Assembly (NCBI RefSeq): GCF_016864015.1
Contig: NZ_CP045067.1
Location: 3,358,001 to 3,422,000 of the forward strand
Source of the DNA: Lacinutrix sp. WUR7
Lineage (GTDB): Bacteria > Bacteroidota > Bacteroidia > Flavobacteriales > Flavobacteriaceae
DNA: 64,000 nt
Direction of reading: 5' to 3'
Position numbers and translations under genes: made by a program. Shown here one piece after another: positions 47,198 to 55,041 of this stretch. The notes under the pieces were generated by a model. That model did not search any database. It was not told where the DNA came from and was given only the letters and a program-made list of their open reading frames with translations. Within the stretch, counting starts at the first letter, position 1, and each line of letters opens with the position of its first letter.

Positions 47198-48691
47198 ATG
47201 AAATTTAAAAATATCCTTTTCTTTCTTTTGCTAAGCATTTTTAGCTTTTTTAAAATAGAAGCACAAACCATTTCTGGAAAAGTAATATCTTCTTCCAATG
47301 AGGAAATTCCTTTTGCTACCATTCAAATAGGGAATGATTATGGTGTTATTTCTAATGAAGAAGGAAACTTTTCTATAGAAACGAAAGGTTTTATAGCAAC
47401 AGACTCTGTTACCATTTCCTGTTTGGGTTTCGAAAAAAACGCCTTTATTCTAGAAGATTTCACATCTAAAGAGTATGTGCTAAACGAAAAATTGAATGAA
47501 CTTTCAGAAGTATTTTTAAACCATACAGCGCTATCTGCAGACTCTATTATGTTTTATGTAAATGCGAACTTAAAAACGAATTATAAATTAGACCTCAATG
47601 ATTTTAAAGTCTTTAGCAGAAAAACAGATTATATTGTTGGTGATTTAGCAGATTTCAAAATTAAAAAATCCACAGGCTTTAAACGAAAACAACTGAAAGC
47701 ATTTAATGATGATTTTGATAAGCTAGAAACTTCTTTAGTAAATAATAAATCGAAACAATACACAGACTTTGTAGGTTCTTTAAAAGTTTTAGATAAAGAT
47801 AATGCCAAACTAGAGGTAGAAAAAGCGATTAGCTTACGGGATGAAAAGAACAACCAATCTATGGAAAGTCTAGCAGAACGCGGACAAGATATAGTGATGA
47901 AACATCTAGATAAAGACAAGATGTATACCGTTAAATCTGGTTTTTTTAAAGTCACAGATTCTGCTACTGTAAATAAAGAAGAAATTAAGAAAAGACAAGA
48001 CACAGTAAACACGCTTCGATATGCGAAAAACGAAACGTTTAACATGATAAAGAATAGTAGTTTTTCTAATCCAGATGCGAAACTAGATTTTGTTACTAAC
48101 ACTAGAAAATATAAATATTCCCTTAAAGATGTCACTTTTTTAGACAGTGAAATGGTGTATATTATAGCGTTTAAACCAAAAAGATCTTCTGCTTTATACA
48201 CAGGAAGCCTATATGTTTCTAATGATACATTTGCTGTAATTAGAGCAGATTATGATTTTTATGAAAACCGAATTGGTGATAAATTAAATCTGAGACTTTT
48301 ATTAGGAATAAAATACATTGAAAAAAACAAGAAAGGTATTGTTGTCTATAAAAAATGGGACGATAATTTCTACTATCCTAGTTATATAAACACACAAATA
48401 GATCGCTACTTCTATGTAAACAGACCTATTAAGTTTATTGAAAATGACAATTCTAGAAATAAAGTAGCTTTTAACTTTAAAATTGAAGGTACTTTTAAAG
48501 GTAAATCTGAATTGTTAATTATTTCTAGAAGTGATTTGCAAACTACTGATTTTACTAACTATACAGAAAAAACTAGAATAGATTATGAAAACCCTAAAGC
48601 CTACGATGCCACAATTTGGAGCGATTACAATGTTTTAGAACCTTTAAATGATATGAAAAACTTTAAGATAGAATCTGAAGAAGAAAACTAA
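47198..48691 (+). CDS. Exported CarboxypepD_reg-like protein, paralogue 2
   Basis: 497 residues from the second ATG (MKFKNILFFLLLSIFSFFKI), chosen because it lines up with paralogue 1; an ATG six bases earlier is also possible. The N-terminal beta domain is almost identical to paralogue 1 (EEIPFATIQIGNDYGVISNE), while the middle helical part has diverged strongly and the C-terminal strand region moderately. The 45-base gap suggests one transcript and a tandem duplication. Confidence 0.78.
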   Translation: MKFKNILFFLLLSIFSFFKIEAQTISGKVISSSNEEIPFATIQIGNDYGVISNEEGNFSIETKGFIATDSVTISCLGFEKNAFILEDFTSKEYVLNEKLNELSEVFLNHTALSADSIMFYVNANLKTNYKLDLNDFKVFSRKTDYIVGDLADFKIKKSTGFKRKQLKAFNDDFDKLETSLVNNKSKQYTDFVGSLKVLDKDNAKLEVEKAISLRDEKNNQSMESLAERGQDIVMKHLDKDKMYTVKSGFFKVTDSATVNKEEIKKRQDTVNTLRYAKNETFNMIKNSSFSNPDAKLDFVTNTRKYKYSLKDVTFLDSEMVYIIAFKPKRSSALYTGSLYVSNDTFAVIRADYDFYENRIGDKLNLRLLLGIKYIEKNKKGIVVYKKWDDNFYYPSYINTQIDRYFYVNRPIKFIENDNSRNKVAFNFKIEGTFKGKSELLIISRSDLQTTDFTNYTEKTRIDYENPKAYDATIWSDYNVLEPLNDMKNFKIESEEEN

Positions 48692-48692
48692 A

Positions 48693-48726
48693 AAAAGCTA
48701 CATCAACTGGAGTTAAAATAGCTTTT
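48693..48726 (-). terminator. Possible terminator of the ketosynthase/repeat-protein operon
   Basis: On the minus strand AAAAGCTA and TAGCTTTT form an 8-bp stem with an 18-base loop, followed by several T. It could also end the + strand paralogue gene, whose stop lies 2 bases before it. Confidence 0.4.
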
Positions 48727-48741
48727 GTTAGTAGTATGCTA

Positions 48742-48780
48742 ATGTTTCTTTTTAGGGACATATCGTTTACTTTATGTTTC
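48742..48780 (+). repeat. Flanking repeat, left copy
   Basis: Two blocks, ATGTTTCTTTTTAGGGACA (48742-48760) and ACTTTATGTTTC (48769-48780), recur at 54900-54943 with one mismatch in the first block. In this copy the core is framed by TAGTAG (48729-48734) and CTACTA (48790-48795), which can pair. It lies between the end of the minus-strand operon and its possible terminator. Confidence 0.65.
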
Positions 48781-48813
48781 ACTAGTTTCCTACTAGTTTA
48801 TTAATTTCAAATA

Positions 48814-49263
48814 TTATGCCAAAATAATACACCATTGCACAAGCACAGTTAGTTGGTGGTTTTCTACTTTTAATTCCCAATGCACACAGATGGCATTTTT
48901 TAAAGAATACTTTAAAGCATCCGTTTTAAAATTTGAAACTAATTGTGCTTCATCTACTGTATTATCTACGATGGTATAATTGGGTCCTGTGATAGAAAAC
49001 TTTCTTGCAATATATCCGGAAGTTGCATTGGCTAGGGTCCAAGGAAAAATTCCAGGATTTGCAAAACGCGGACTATGCTCTAAAGCGTTTTCCCAAAAAG
49101 CAATAGAAGAAAAAGTTCCTGCATTAGAAGATATCAAGTAAACCGCAGATTGATTTCCATAAAACTCAAAATCTTGTTCCGCAGAAATAACGTCGACAAA
49201 ATGGGTTGCTAAATCTGCTTCCGTTTTCCCTGTAGCTTGGTATGTATTCCAGTTTAATTCCAT
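48814..49263 (-). CDS. Half-length ketosynthase-like protein, active-site Cys absent
   Basis: 149 residues from the ATG at 49263; an upstream in-frame start inside the preceding ketosynthase gene is less likely. It resembles only the N-terminal core of beta-ketoacyl synthases: ISSNAGTFSSIAFWENAL, FPWTLANATSGYIARKFS (73-90) and ITGPN (91-95). After GPN, where a ketosynthase has TACxxG, it reads TIVDNTVDE, with Thr102 in place of Cys. The second half with the two His is missing. It may be a partner subunit, like a chain-length factor fragment. Its start overlaps the ketosynthase stop by 10 bases, so coupling is likely. Confidence 0.7.
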   Translation of the reverse strand: MELNWNTYQATGKTEADLATHFVDVISAEQDFEFYGNQSAVYLISSNAGTFSSIAFWENALEHSPRFANPGIFPWTLANATSGYIARKFSITGPNYTIVDNTVDEAQLVSNFKTDALKYSLKNAICVHWELKVENHQLTVLVQWCIILA

Positions 49264-50402
49264 GATGAAAATAAGGTTATAGAATTTAATCCTCCAAAAG
49301 CATAACCACAATTCAGTACTTTATCGACTTTGGTTAAAACAGGTTTCTTCGGAATACGAATATCAAATTCGGCATTGGTATAATTAAGCGTATGCGGAAT
49401 GGTTTGATGCTGAATAGAAAGCACAGAAACGATAGCTTCAATTGCTGTGGAAGCACCTAATGTATGTCCGATTTTAGGTTTAATACTAGAAACATACGGT
49501 GAATGTGTATCAAACACTTTTGCTATTGCTTGAGCTTCCGATTGATCGGACAATTTGGTTCCAGTTCCATGTGCAGAAATCCAATCGATTTGCGAAGGTT
49601 TCAAATTATTTGTTTTTAAAAGTTGCTGAAAACAGTTGATAATTCCGGAAGAATCCGGTTTTGGAGCTGTTGGATGATAGGCATCACAAGACAAAGCACA
49701 ATCGTCTAAAACAGCAAGGAAATTCGCATTTCTCTTGGTTGCATTTTCTACTTTTTCTAAAACTAAAAAACCAGCACCTTCGCCTAAAATCATTCCATCC
49801 CGATTCGCATCAAAAGGTTTACAAATCCCGGAAGGACTCATCGCTCTACTCCTACTAAAACCTGTCATTGCAATTTTAGAAAAAGGATCTACTCCACCAA
49901 CAATAGCCATAGAAATTTCTCCTTTTTGTAAAGCATCCATTCCCGCTTTAAGCGCATAATTTCCAGCTGCACAAGCGGTTGCGAAACATTGAAATTTATC
50001 TATTGCAGGATACTTTTTCATCAAGCGTTTACAAATTCCGAAACCAGTATACGCTTCCGGAATTAGTGTTTGTTTATTTTCTGCTATAGCTTCAAAAGCA
50101 GCAGATTCTCCCATAGTAGTTCCTAGAAATAAACCCCATTTTTCTGTTTTTGAACAGTTCGCTTGTTTTATAGCTTGCTCTATTGCTGCAACAGAAAAAT
50201 GAAATCCTCGCTGTAAAGGATCACATTCTATATTTTCTACGCGACTTGCATGGATATATTTAAAATCGGAATGTTTTAAATCTTCCCAGTTTTTAATACC
50301 AGAACTATCGTTTAATAGTGCATTCCAGAAATCCGTGATATTATTTGCTAACGAACAAACAACACCTAATCCAGTAACTGCTATTTCATTAGTGTTGTAC
50401 AT
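49254..50402 (-). CDS. Beta-ketoacyl-ACP synthase
   Basis: 382 residues, slightly short for the family (~410) but complete. The catalytic triad is present: Cys144 in FATACAAGNYA, His278 in SAHGTGTKLSD and His313 in KPKIGHTLGAS. It should condense an acyl group with malonyl-ACP, or transfer an acyl chain. It is not a housekeeping FabF by context: no other fatty-acid gene is near, its ACP is encoded just upstream (14-base overlap) and a half-ketosynthase just downstream. The product cannot be predicted. Confidence 0.88.
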   Translation of the reverse strand: MYNTNEIAVTGLGVVCSLANNITDFWNALLNDSSGIKNWEDLKHSDFKYIHASRVENIECDPLQRGFHFSVAAIEQAIKQANCSKTEKWGLFLGTTMGESAAFEAIAENKQTLIPEAYTGFGICKRLMKKYPAIDKFQCFATACAAGNYALKAGMDALQKGEISMAIVGGVDPFSKIAMTGFSRSRAMSPSGICKPFDANRDGMILGEGAGFLVLEKVENATKRNANFLAVLDDCALSCDAYHPTAPKPDSSGIINCFQQLLKTNNLKPSQIDWISAHGTGTKLSDQSEAQAIAKVFDTHSPYVSSIKPKIGHTLGASTAIEAIVSVLSIQHQTIPHTLNYTNAEFDIRIPKKPVLTKVDKVLNCGYAFGGLNSITLFSSWN

Positions 50403-50625
50403 TATGAATGTATTCTGCCATTAGATTTACTGTCGCAATTTGTGACCAATCTGTATCTGGAATTTCTATTCTATACTCCTGTTCTATTCTGGCAACAAAC
50501 TCTGCCATATCTAAAGAATCGACACCCAATTCTTCTTTAAAATTAGAGTCATTAGAATCGATTTCCAATTTAGGTTTCACATCTCTAAAATGCGTTAAAA
50601 TGGTATTTATAATAATATTTTTCAT
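50389..50625 (-). CDS. Acyl carrier protein
   Basis: 78 residues, acidic. The phosphopantetheine site is Ser37 in EELGVDSLDMAEFVARIEQ. The downstream DTDWSQIATVNLMAEYI helix is typical. It is more diverged than housekeeping AcpP (GADSLDTVEL) and is presumably dedicated to the adjacent ketosynthase. It overlaps the ketosynthase gene by 14 bases and the C25-like gene by 4 bases. Confidence 0.92.
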   Translation of the reverse strand: MKNIIINTILTHFRDVKPKLEIDSNDSNFKEELGVDSLDMAEFVARIEQEYRIEIPDTDWSQIATVNLMAEYIHNVQH

Positions 50626-51566
50626 GGATATGTTTTTATAGTATTAGCTAATAATGCGGTTTCTTTGGAAGAATAAATTGGTGCTAACGGATCTCCAATT
50701 AATCTATAGTGTGTATATGACGAAAGATTTTTTGGTGTTGCTTGAATAACTAATTCTGCAATAGTGCTTGCGCCTCCTAATAATGCTTTGGTAATACCAA
50801 CAGACCACCTGGTATTGTCTGTATGTAAAGTACTGTCTACTGCACCAAATGTAACCGCCGTTTTTCCATCTAAAACCAATTGCTCACAAAAGGAGATTTC
50901 TGTATTTTTTCTACTCGCAGTTTTACAACATAAGGATAGCAAAGCTCCAACAGGTTTTGATTTTTTATTTTCAAAATGATGCGAACGCAAACCATAATAG
51001 CCCACCCAACCAATAGGTCTGCCATGTCCGAAATAGGTTGCTAATCCGATTCCGCTTTCCAAACCTGCAATCATACTTTCTCGAAATAGTAAATCACTAC
51101 TCCATTTGTAGGACAACAAACTTGGTGTTTTCAAAATAGTGGCCATACGATCTACAATTCTGACAAACCTAGGATGCTTTTGTGAAAGTAAAGCGATAGC
51201 ACATTGTTCTTGTTTTCTGCCATGCACTTCATCAATAGTTTTAGAAAAGGTAAAGAGATCTTCACTATTTCTAATGGGCAACCAAGCAATCGGTATTTTT
51301 TTATTTTCCATGGTTTTAATAAATGGAAACTTTAATGCGTTTTTTGGAAAGCATTTCGCATCACCAATTAATAATACGGCATCTTGATTTTTAACTTGAC
51401 TTTGAATCTGATTATAACTTGGTCTTGCATCATAATCAATCACATGCACCTCTATATGATGCTTTATATATGTACTTTTAAGCAACATAAAATTTTCTTC
51501 CGATTTGGCATCGGAAGAAAATTGTGGTTTTACAATTAAAATGGTTTTATGCTGCTTTAGCTTCAT
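50622..51566 (-). CDS. C25 (gingipain-like) caspase-fold peptidase homologue
   Basis: 314 residues, no signal peptide. The order of elements follows clan CD/C25 peptidases: a strand and the catalytic-type His in LATYFGHGRPIGW (His181), a hydrophobic strand and Cys in GALLSLCCKTAS (Cys213/Cys214), then SFCEQLVLDGKTAVTFGAVD and a closing GDPLAPIYS. In gingipains the same order (GHG, C, 'SFGE', GDP) surrounds the His-Cys dyad. The N-terminal part (about 1-150) is a Rossmann-like domain. Protease activity is inferred. It overlaps the large repeat-protein gene by 20 bases and the ACP gene by 4. Confidence 0.65.
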   Translation of the reverse strand: MKLKQHKTILIVKPQFSSDAKSEENFMLLKSTYIKHHIEVHVIDYDARPSYNQIQSQVKNQDAVLLIGDAKCFPKNALKFPFIKTMENKKIPIAWLPIRNSEDLFTFSKTIDEVHGRKQEQCAIALLSQKHPRFVRIVDRMATILKTPSLLSYKWSSDLLFRESMIAGLESGIGLATYFGHGRPIGWVGYYGLRSHHFENKKSKPVGALLSLCCKTASRKNTEISFCEQLVLDGKTAVTFGAVDSTLHTDNTRWSVGITKALLGGASTIAELVIQATPKNLSSYTHYRLIGDPLAPIYSSKETALLANTIKTYP

Positions 51567-54500
51567 CTACAAAAGGTTGAAATCTGTTAATATCTGTTCC
51601 TGTTTGTCCTAATAAACGTGCTCTAACAAAGTATTGCATTAAAATCTGACCTTGTTGCTCTTCGTTAAAATCATGAATAGATGTGGCATTGTCCAAAACC
51701 GTTTCTCCTCCAGCTCCAGTAAATATCCCTTGAGAAGCTCCAATCAACGTTGTAGATGGCGGTGTTCCAACTGGTGCAAAAAATGCATTTGGAATATTAA
51801 TCCCTACATCCGCTGGACCTTCATTATAGCCATAATTATAACCTGCTCCCACCAATTGTGCCGCAACAGCATGTGCTAAATAAACTGGTCCGGTATTTTG
51901 ATTTTGCCAAACATGCGTTAATTCATGCACTAGTGTCGCTCTACTAAAATCATCATCTACATCAAAATTGATTAAGTTTCCTGTTACAAAAGCACGAGAA
52001 TCTGGATTTCTAGTGACAAAATCTTGAACACCAAAAACAATATCATTTAACGCTACTTCTTTTGCAATGAATGTATTATTCCAATCGATGCCATCTCCAA
52101 AAACAAAACGACCATCTGCTTCTTCTGCCGCCGTTAAACTTCTATAACTACCAAGCATTTCAAAAAGAATAGATATTGTAGTACCAAGCATTCCTGTACT
52201 CACTTCGAAGGCTGCCTCTAGCATATCATCAATAGACTCTCCTAATTCTCTAAGCGTTTCCGTTACTTCTTCTACAAATTCTTCACCGGTATCTAAAACG
52301 GACTGATAAATATCCTGAATAGAATTTCCTACATCTCTAGCTGCGGCAATAAAGAGATCGAGGGTTTGATCTGGGTGCAACATGACTTCGGTTAATAAAG
52401 TAGCTAAACCAACTCCTGCTGCTAAAGCACCAATAACTACTTCTCGCATGATTTCAAAAGTTTTATTGGCAACCCAAGCAATTAATCCTGCTATTGCACT
52501 TGCTGCTCTTAAAGCGCCTTCTACAAATTTTCGAATACCAGGAATAAAATCATTTTCTAGATAATTAAGTACATAACTAATAGAGTTACCTATTCGTTCT
52601 GTTGCTTCTCCTAAAAACTCTAAAGCGGCATCACCAACAGCAATTGCCCAATCGATAACTTCAGAAATTCGACTTCCTATATCTTCGACGAGTTCTAAAA
52701 GTTTATCAAAAATAGCATCTGCTTGTTCTAAAGCCCAATCCATAACTTCTGTAATGGATTCCTTTACAAAACGAATTGCTAAAATGGATTGTCTCCAAAT
52801 TTCGGAAGCTAAATCTTCACCTCTAGCAATTAGCCATTCAAAAATATCTCCAACAGGACCTAAAGCTTGTAAGATGCCATTCACTATTTTTCGGAACACA
52901 TAATAGGTTTCTTCAATTACGGACTCTAAAATATCTGCAATTGTAGCTCCTGCAGCAATCGCAGCTTCAATAAGCCTTGCTGCACTTCTGTATGTAAATG
53001 CAATCATGGCCTTCGTGAATTCGGCTATTTGTCGTCCAATTTCTAACATGGCTTGTATGGTTTCCTTTAATAAGTCCACCGTTAAATCAAACACATCCTT
53101 TAAAATGTTTACCATAGATTTACCAAGCTCAAAAGCAGCTTCTACAATTTTTTTAATTGCGACCACACTTTGAGTTGCTATGGTTTGAATTAATTCTACT
53201 AATGTTTTTCCGGCAGCAAGTAAGCCTTCTACAATTTTGGTAGCTAATTCTTTTGTGGTTGTAATTACAAAGTCTGTAAATTCTACTAATGCAGTTCCAA
53301 TTTCTGAAGCAGCTCTTACTACTTCACTAACGAAGTCTGCTGCGGCATTTGCGGTTTCCTGAATAATTTCCGTTAAGGTATTTCCTAATTCGGTGAAAGC
53401 TCTAACCACTTCATTTACTAAATCTCTAGGACGCGTAACTAAGGTTACTAAGATAGAACCTATGGTTTCCCCTATTTCTAAGAGTACTCGAACGGTATTT
53501 CGAATTAGCGTAAGTCCAAATTGAAATGCTTGATTTAAAATATTACCAATTTCTTTACCAATACGAATTAAGGCTTCTACTCCAGCTTTAACAAATTCGT
53601 ATGTTTTTGTTGCTAACCATTTTAGTAAATCTGCTAAAACTTCACCTAATTGATCGATAGCCTTAATTACAGATTCAATGATATCTTTAGCAAAAGCAAA
53701 AACATCTTCTAATATTTCAATAAATGTTTTTCCTATAAGTTGTATTGCTTCGACAAACTTTTTAACTACAGAAAAAGTGTACTCTGCGGCTGCTTTTAAG
53801 ATTTTCCAAATTTCTTGACCTGCTATAATTAATGCTTTTGCAAGACTAGCAACTTCATCAACAACCCAATGAACCGCTTTTACAAAAGCTTCGGCTAAAT
53901 CTTCAAAAAAACCGGTAAGTTCATCAACAATTGTTTGAATAGATTCCACGATAAAATCCCCAATGTCTTCAAAAAATTCTAAAACGGCATCATCCATTTC
54001 TCCATCGGAAAAAACAGGAGTGTGTCCTTCTACTTTTCGTATTTGCGCTCCCGCATCTCGAAGCCAAAATAAAACTTCATTAACACCATTTTCATCTTTA
54101 TTGCCTTTATCATCAAATACAAAATCTTGCATTATTGTTCTACATTGTTGTCTTGGTAATTGGCTCATTGCATGCACTACACCTCTAGCTTGGTTTGCAT
54201 TTCTATAGCCTTTAATAACAGCGCAACGTTCTTTTTTATCCATTTGTGCAACCCCTTGAAAGAATTCTCTATTTTCTTTAGGATCTTTAATGGTTTTGGC
54301 ATAAGATTCGGATAGTTTAACCGCTTTGTTTTCACTTTCCTTAAATAATATTTGTACTGCAGGAGCAAGTTCTACTGCTTTGTATTTACATTTTTTTACA
54401 GCATCTGTTACCGATTTTTTACTTCTAAAAGAAGCAGATTCTAGTGCTGTTAAAATGGAATTTTTACCAGTTACGAACTTCGTTTTACTAAGGTTTTTTT

Positions 54501-54600
54501 TACGAGTTTCAACTTTTTCTAATGCAGCTTTAGTAACCTTTTTTGAAACTGTCTTTTTTTTCGGAGCAGATTTTCCCGATGTGGATTTTTTCTTTCCCAT
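51547..54600 (-). CDS. Large helical-repeat protein with C-terminal HELTH zinc-peptidase motif
   Basis: 1017 residues, no signal peptide; family not recognised. Residues 1-40 are very lysine-rich (MGKKKSTSGKSAPKKKTVSK). About 45-200 is a helical domain. About 215-815 is a continuous array of amphipathic helical repeats with a period of exactly 29 residues: glycines at 261, 290, 319, and every 29 residues to 551, then in the same period at 642, 671, 729, 758, 787. Residues about 830-1017 hold a globular domain with VHELTHVWQNQ (His892, Glu893, His896) and NEGPAD near 926, which could give a third zinc ligand; it recalls DUF4157-type metallopeptidase domains. First gene of the five-gene operon. 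Confidence 0.85.
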   Translation of the reverse strand: MGKKKSTSGKSAPKKKTVSKKVTKAALEKVETRKKNLSKTKFVTGKNSILTALESASFRSKKSVTDAVKKCKYKAVELAPAVQILFKESENKAVKLSESYAKTIKDPKENREFFQGVAQMDKKERCAVIKGYRNANQARGVVHAMSQLPRQQCRTIMQDFVFDDKGNKDENGVNEVLFWLRDAGAQIRKVEGHTPVFSDGEMDDAVLEFFEDIGDFIVESIQTIVDELTGFFEDLAEAFVKAVHWVVDEVASLAKALIIAGQEIWKILKAAAEYTFSVVKKFVEAIQLIGKTFIEILEDVFAFAKDIIESVIKAIDQLGEVLADLLKWLATKTYEFVKAGVEALIRIGKEIGNILNQAFQFGLTLIRNTVRVLLEIGETIGSILVTLVTRPRDLVNEVVRAFTELGNTLTEIIQETANAAADFVSEVVRAASEIGTALVEFTDFVITTTKELATKIVEGLLAAGKTLVELIQTIATQSVVAIKKIVEAAFELGKSMVNILKDVFDLTVDLLKETIQAMLEIGRQIAEFTKAMIAFTYRSAARLIEAAIAAGATIADILESVIEETYYVFRKIVNGILQALGPVGDIFEWLIARGEDLASEIWRQSILAIRFVKESITEVMDWALEQADAIFDKLLELVEDIGSRISEVIDWAIAVGDAALEFLGEATERIGNSISYVLNYLENDFIPGIRKFVEGALRAASAIAGLIAWVANKTFEIMREVVIGALAAGVGLATLLTEVMLHPDQTLDLFIAAARDVGNSIQDIYQSVLDTGEEFVEEVTETLRELGESIDDMLEAAFEVSTGMLGTTISILFEMLGSYRSLTAAEEADGRFVFGDGIDWNNTFIAKEVALNDIVFGVQDFVTRNPDSRAFVTGNLINFDVDDDFSRATLVHELTHVWQNQNTGPVYLAHAVAAQLVGAGYNYGYNEGPADVGINIPNAFFAPVGTPPSTTLIGASQGIFTGAGGETVLDNATSIHDFNEEQQGQILMQYFVRARLLGQTGTDINRFQPFVDEAKAA
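52156..53820 (-). repeat. Array of 29-residue (87-base) helical repeats
   Basis: About 18 units of the pattern GxxIxxILxxx...VxxxxEIG, coding residues 261 to 815 of the large protein. Eleven successive glycines (261-551) are exactly 29 residues apart. The units are diverged in DNA and protein, so the array is old and selected. A period of 29 equals about 8 turns of helix (3.625 residues per turn), compatible with a long straight hendecad-type coiled coil. Confidence 0.85.
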
Positions 54601-54699
54601 GGTTTATGGTTTTAAAAATTAATGCCACTAAAAGAATTAATAGTAATTGTCAGTACGTGTATTTTAGGAAATACAGTTAAAAAAGTTAGGAAGAAAGCA

Positions 54700-54730
54700 C
54701 AAATGTAATAAAAATTAGGAATATTACAAA
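54700..54730 (-). promoter_or_regulatory. Promoter of the ketosynthase/repeat-protein operon
   Basis: On the minus strand TTTG, a 19-base spacer and TACATTTG, a full match to the Bacteroidota consensus. It predicts a leader of roughly 90 bases before the start at 54600. Confidence 0.7.
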
Positions 54731-54899
54731 TTTAATTAACTGATAATCAGTATATTAAATAATAGATTAATTTTAAAACACCTGTAATACAGTTATTTAC
54801 ATTATCTGTATTAACGTAAGAATTAAAGCGTAACAAACTAACACACAGTAACTTATAGGATAAATGCGATTTGTGATTCATTTTTTATTACTTCACTTC

Positions 54900-54943
54900 A
54901 TGTTTCTTTTTATGGACAATTTACATTGTCTACTTTATGTTTC
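54900..54943 (+). repeat. Flanking repeat, right copy
   Basis: ATGTTTCTTTTTATGGACA (54900-54918) and ACTTTATGTTTC (54932-54943) match the left copy at 48742-48780. The middle forms a hairpin (GACAAT/ATTGTC). The core is framed by pairing arms ACTTCAC (54890-54896) and GTGAAGT (54944-54950), different in sequence from those of the left copy but in the same places. Confidence 0.65.
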
Positions 54944-55041
54944 GTGAAGTAGTTTGCATCTTTCCTATTTGATAGATAAACTTAGAAAAGGTTAACGTTT
55001 TGTGTGCAGAAATTTTCTCCTAGAAGAGAAATACCAATACT

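Larger units (their letters stand above)
54601..55041. other. Non-coding region upstream of the five-gene operon
   Basis: 441 bases without a convincing gene. It contains the operon promoter (54700-54730, minus strand) and the right copy of the flanking repeat (54900-54943). A 27-codon hydrophobic frame (54864-54947, plus strand) overlaps the repeat but is not supported by the left copy. Confidence 0.6.

Noticed and set aside
22035-50625. Flexirubin/aryl-polyene cluster (ammonia-lyase plus ketosynthase and ACP)
   Set aside because: The ammonia-lyase has histidine-type selectivity residues and is 26 kb away; the other genes of such clusters (dialkylresorcinol enzymes, further ketosynthases, dehydratases, thioesterase) are absent.
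48736-54947. Micro-ORFs over the flanking repeats (48736-48804 and 54864-54947), both with MFLF-x-D
   Set aside because: The reading frame is not kept between the two copies after the first conserved block, so conservation is better explained by DNA or RNA structure than by a peptide.
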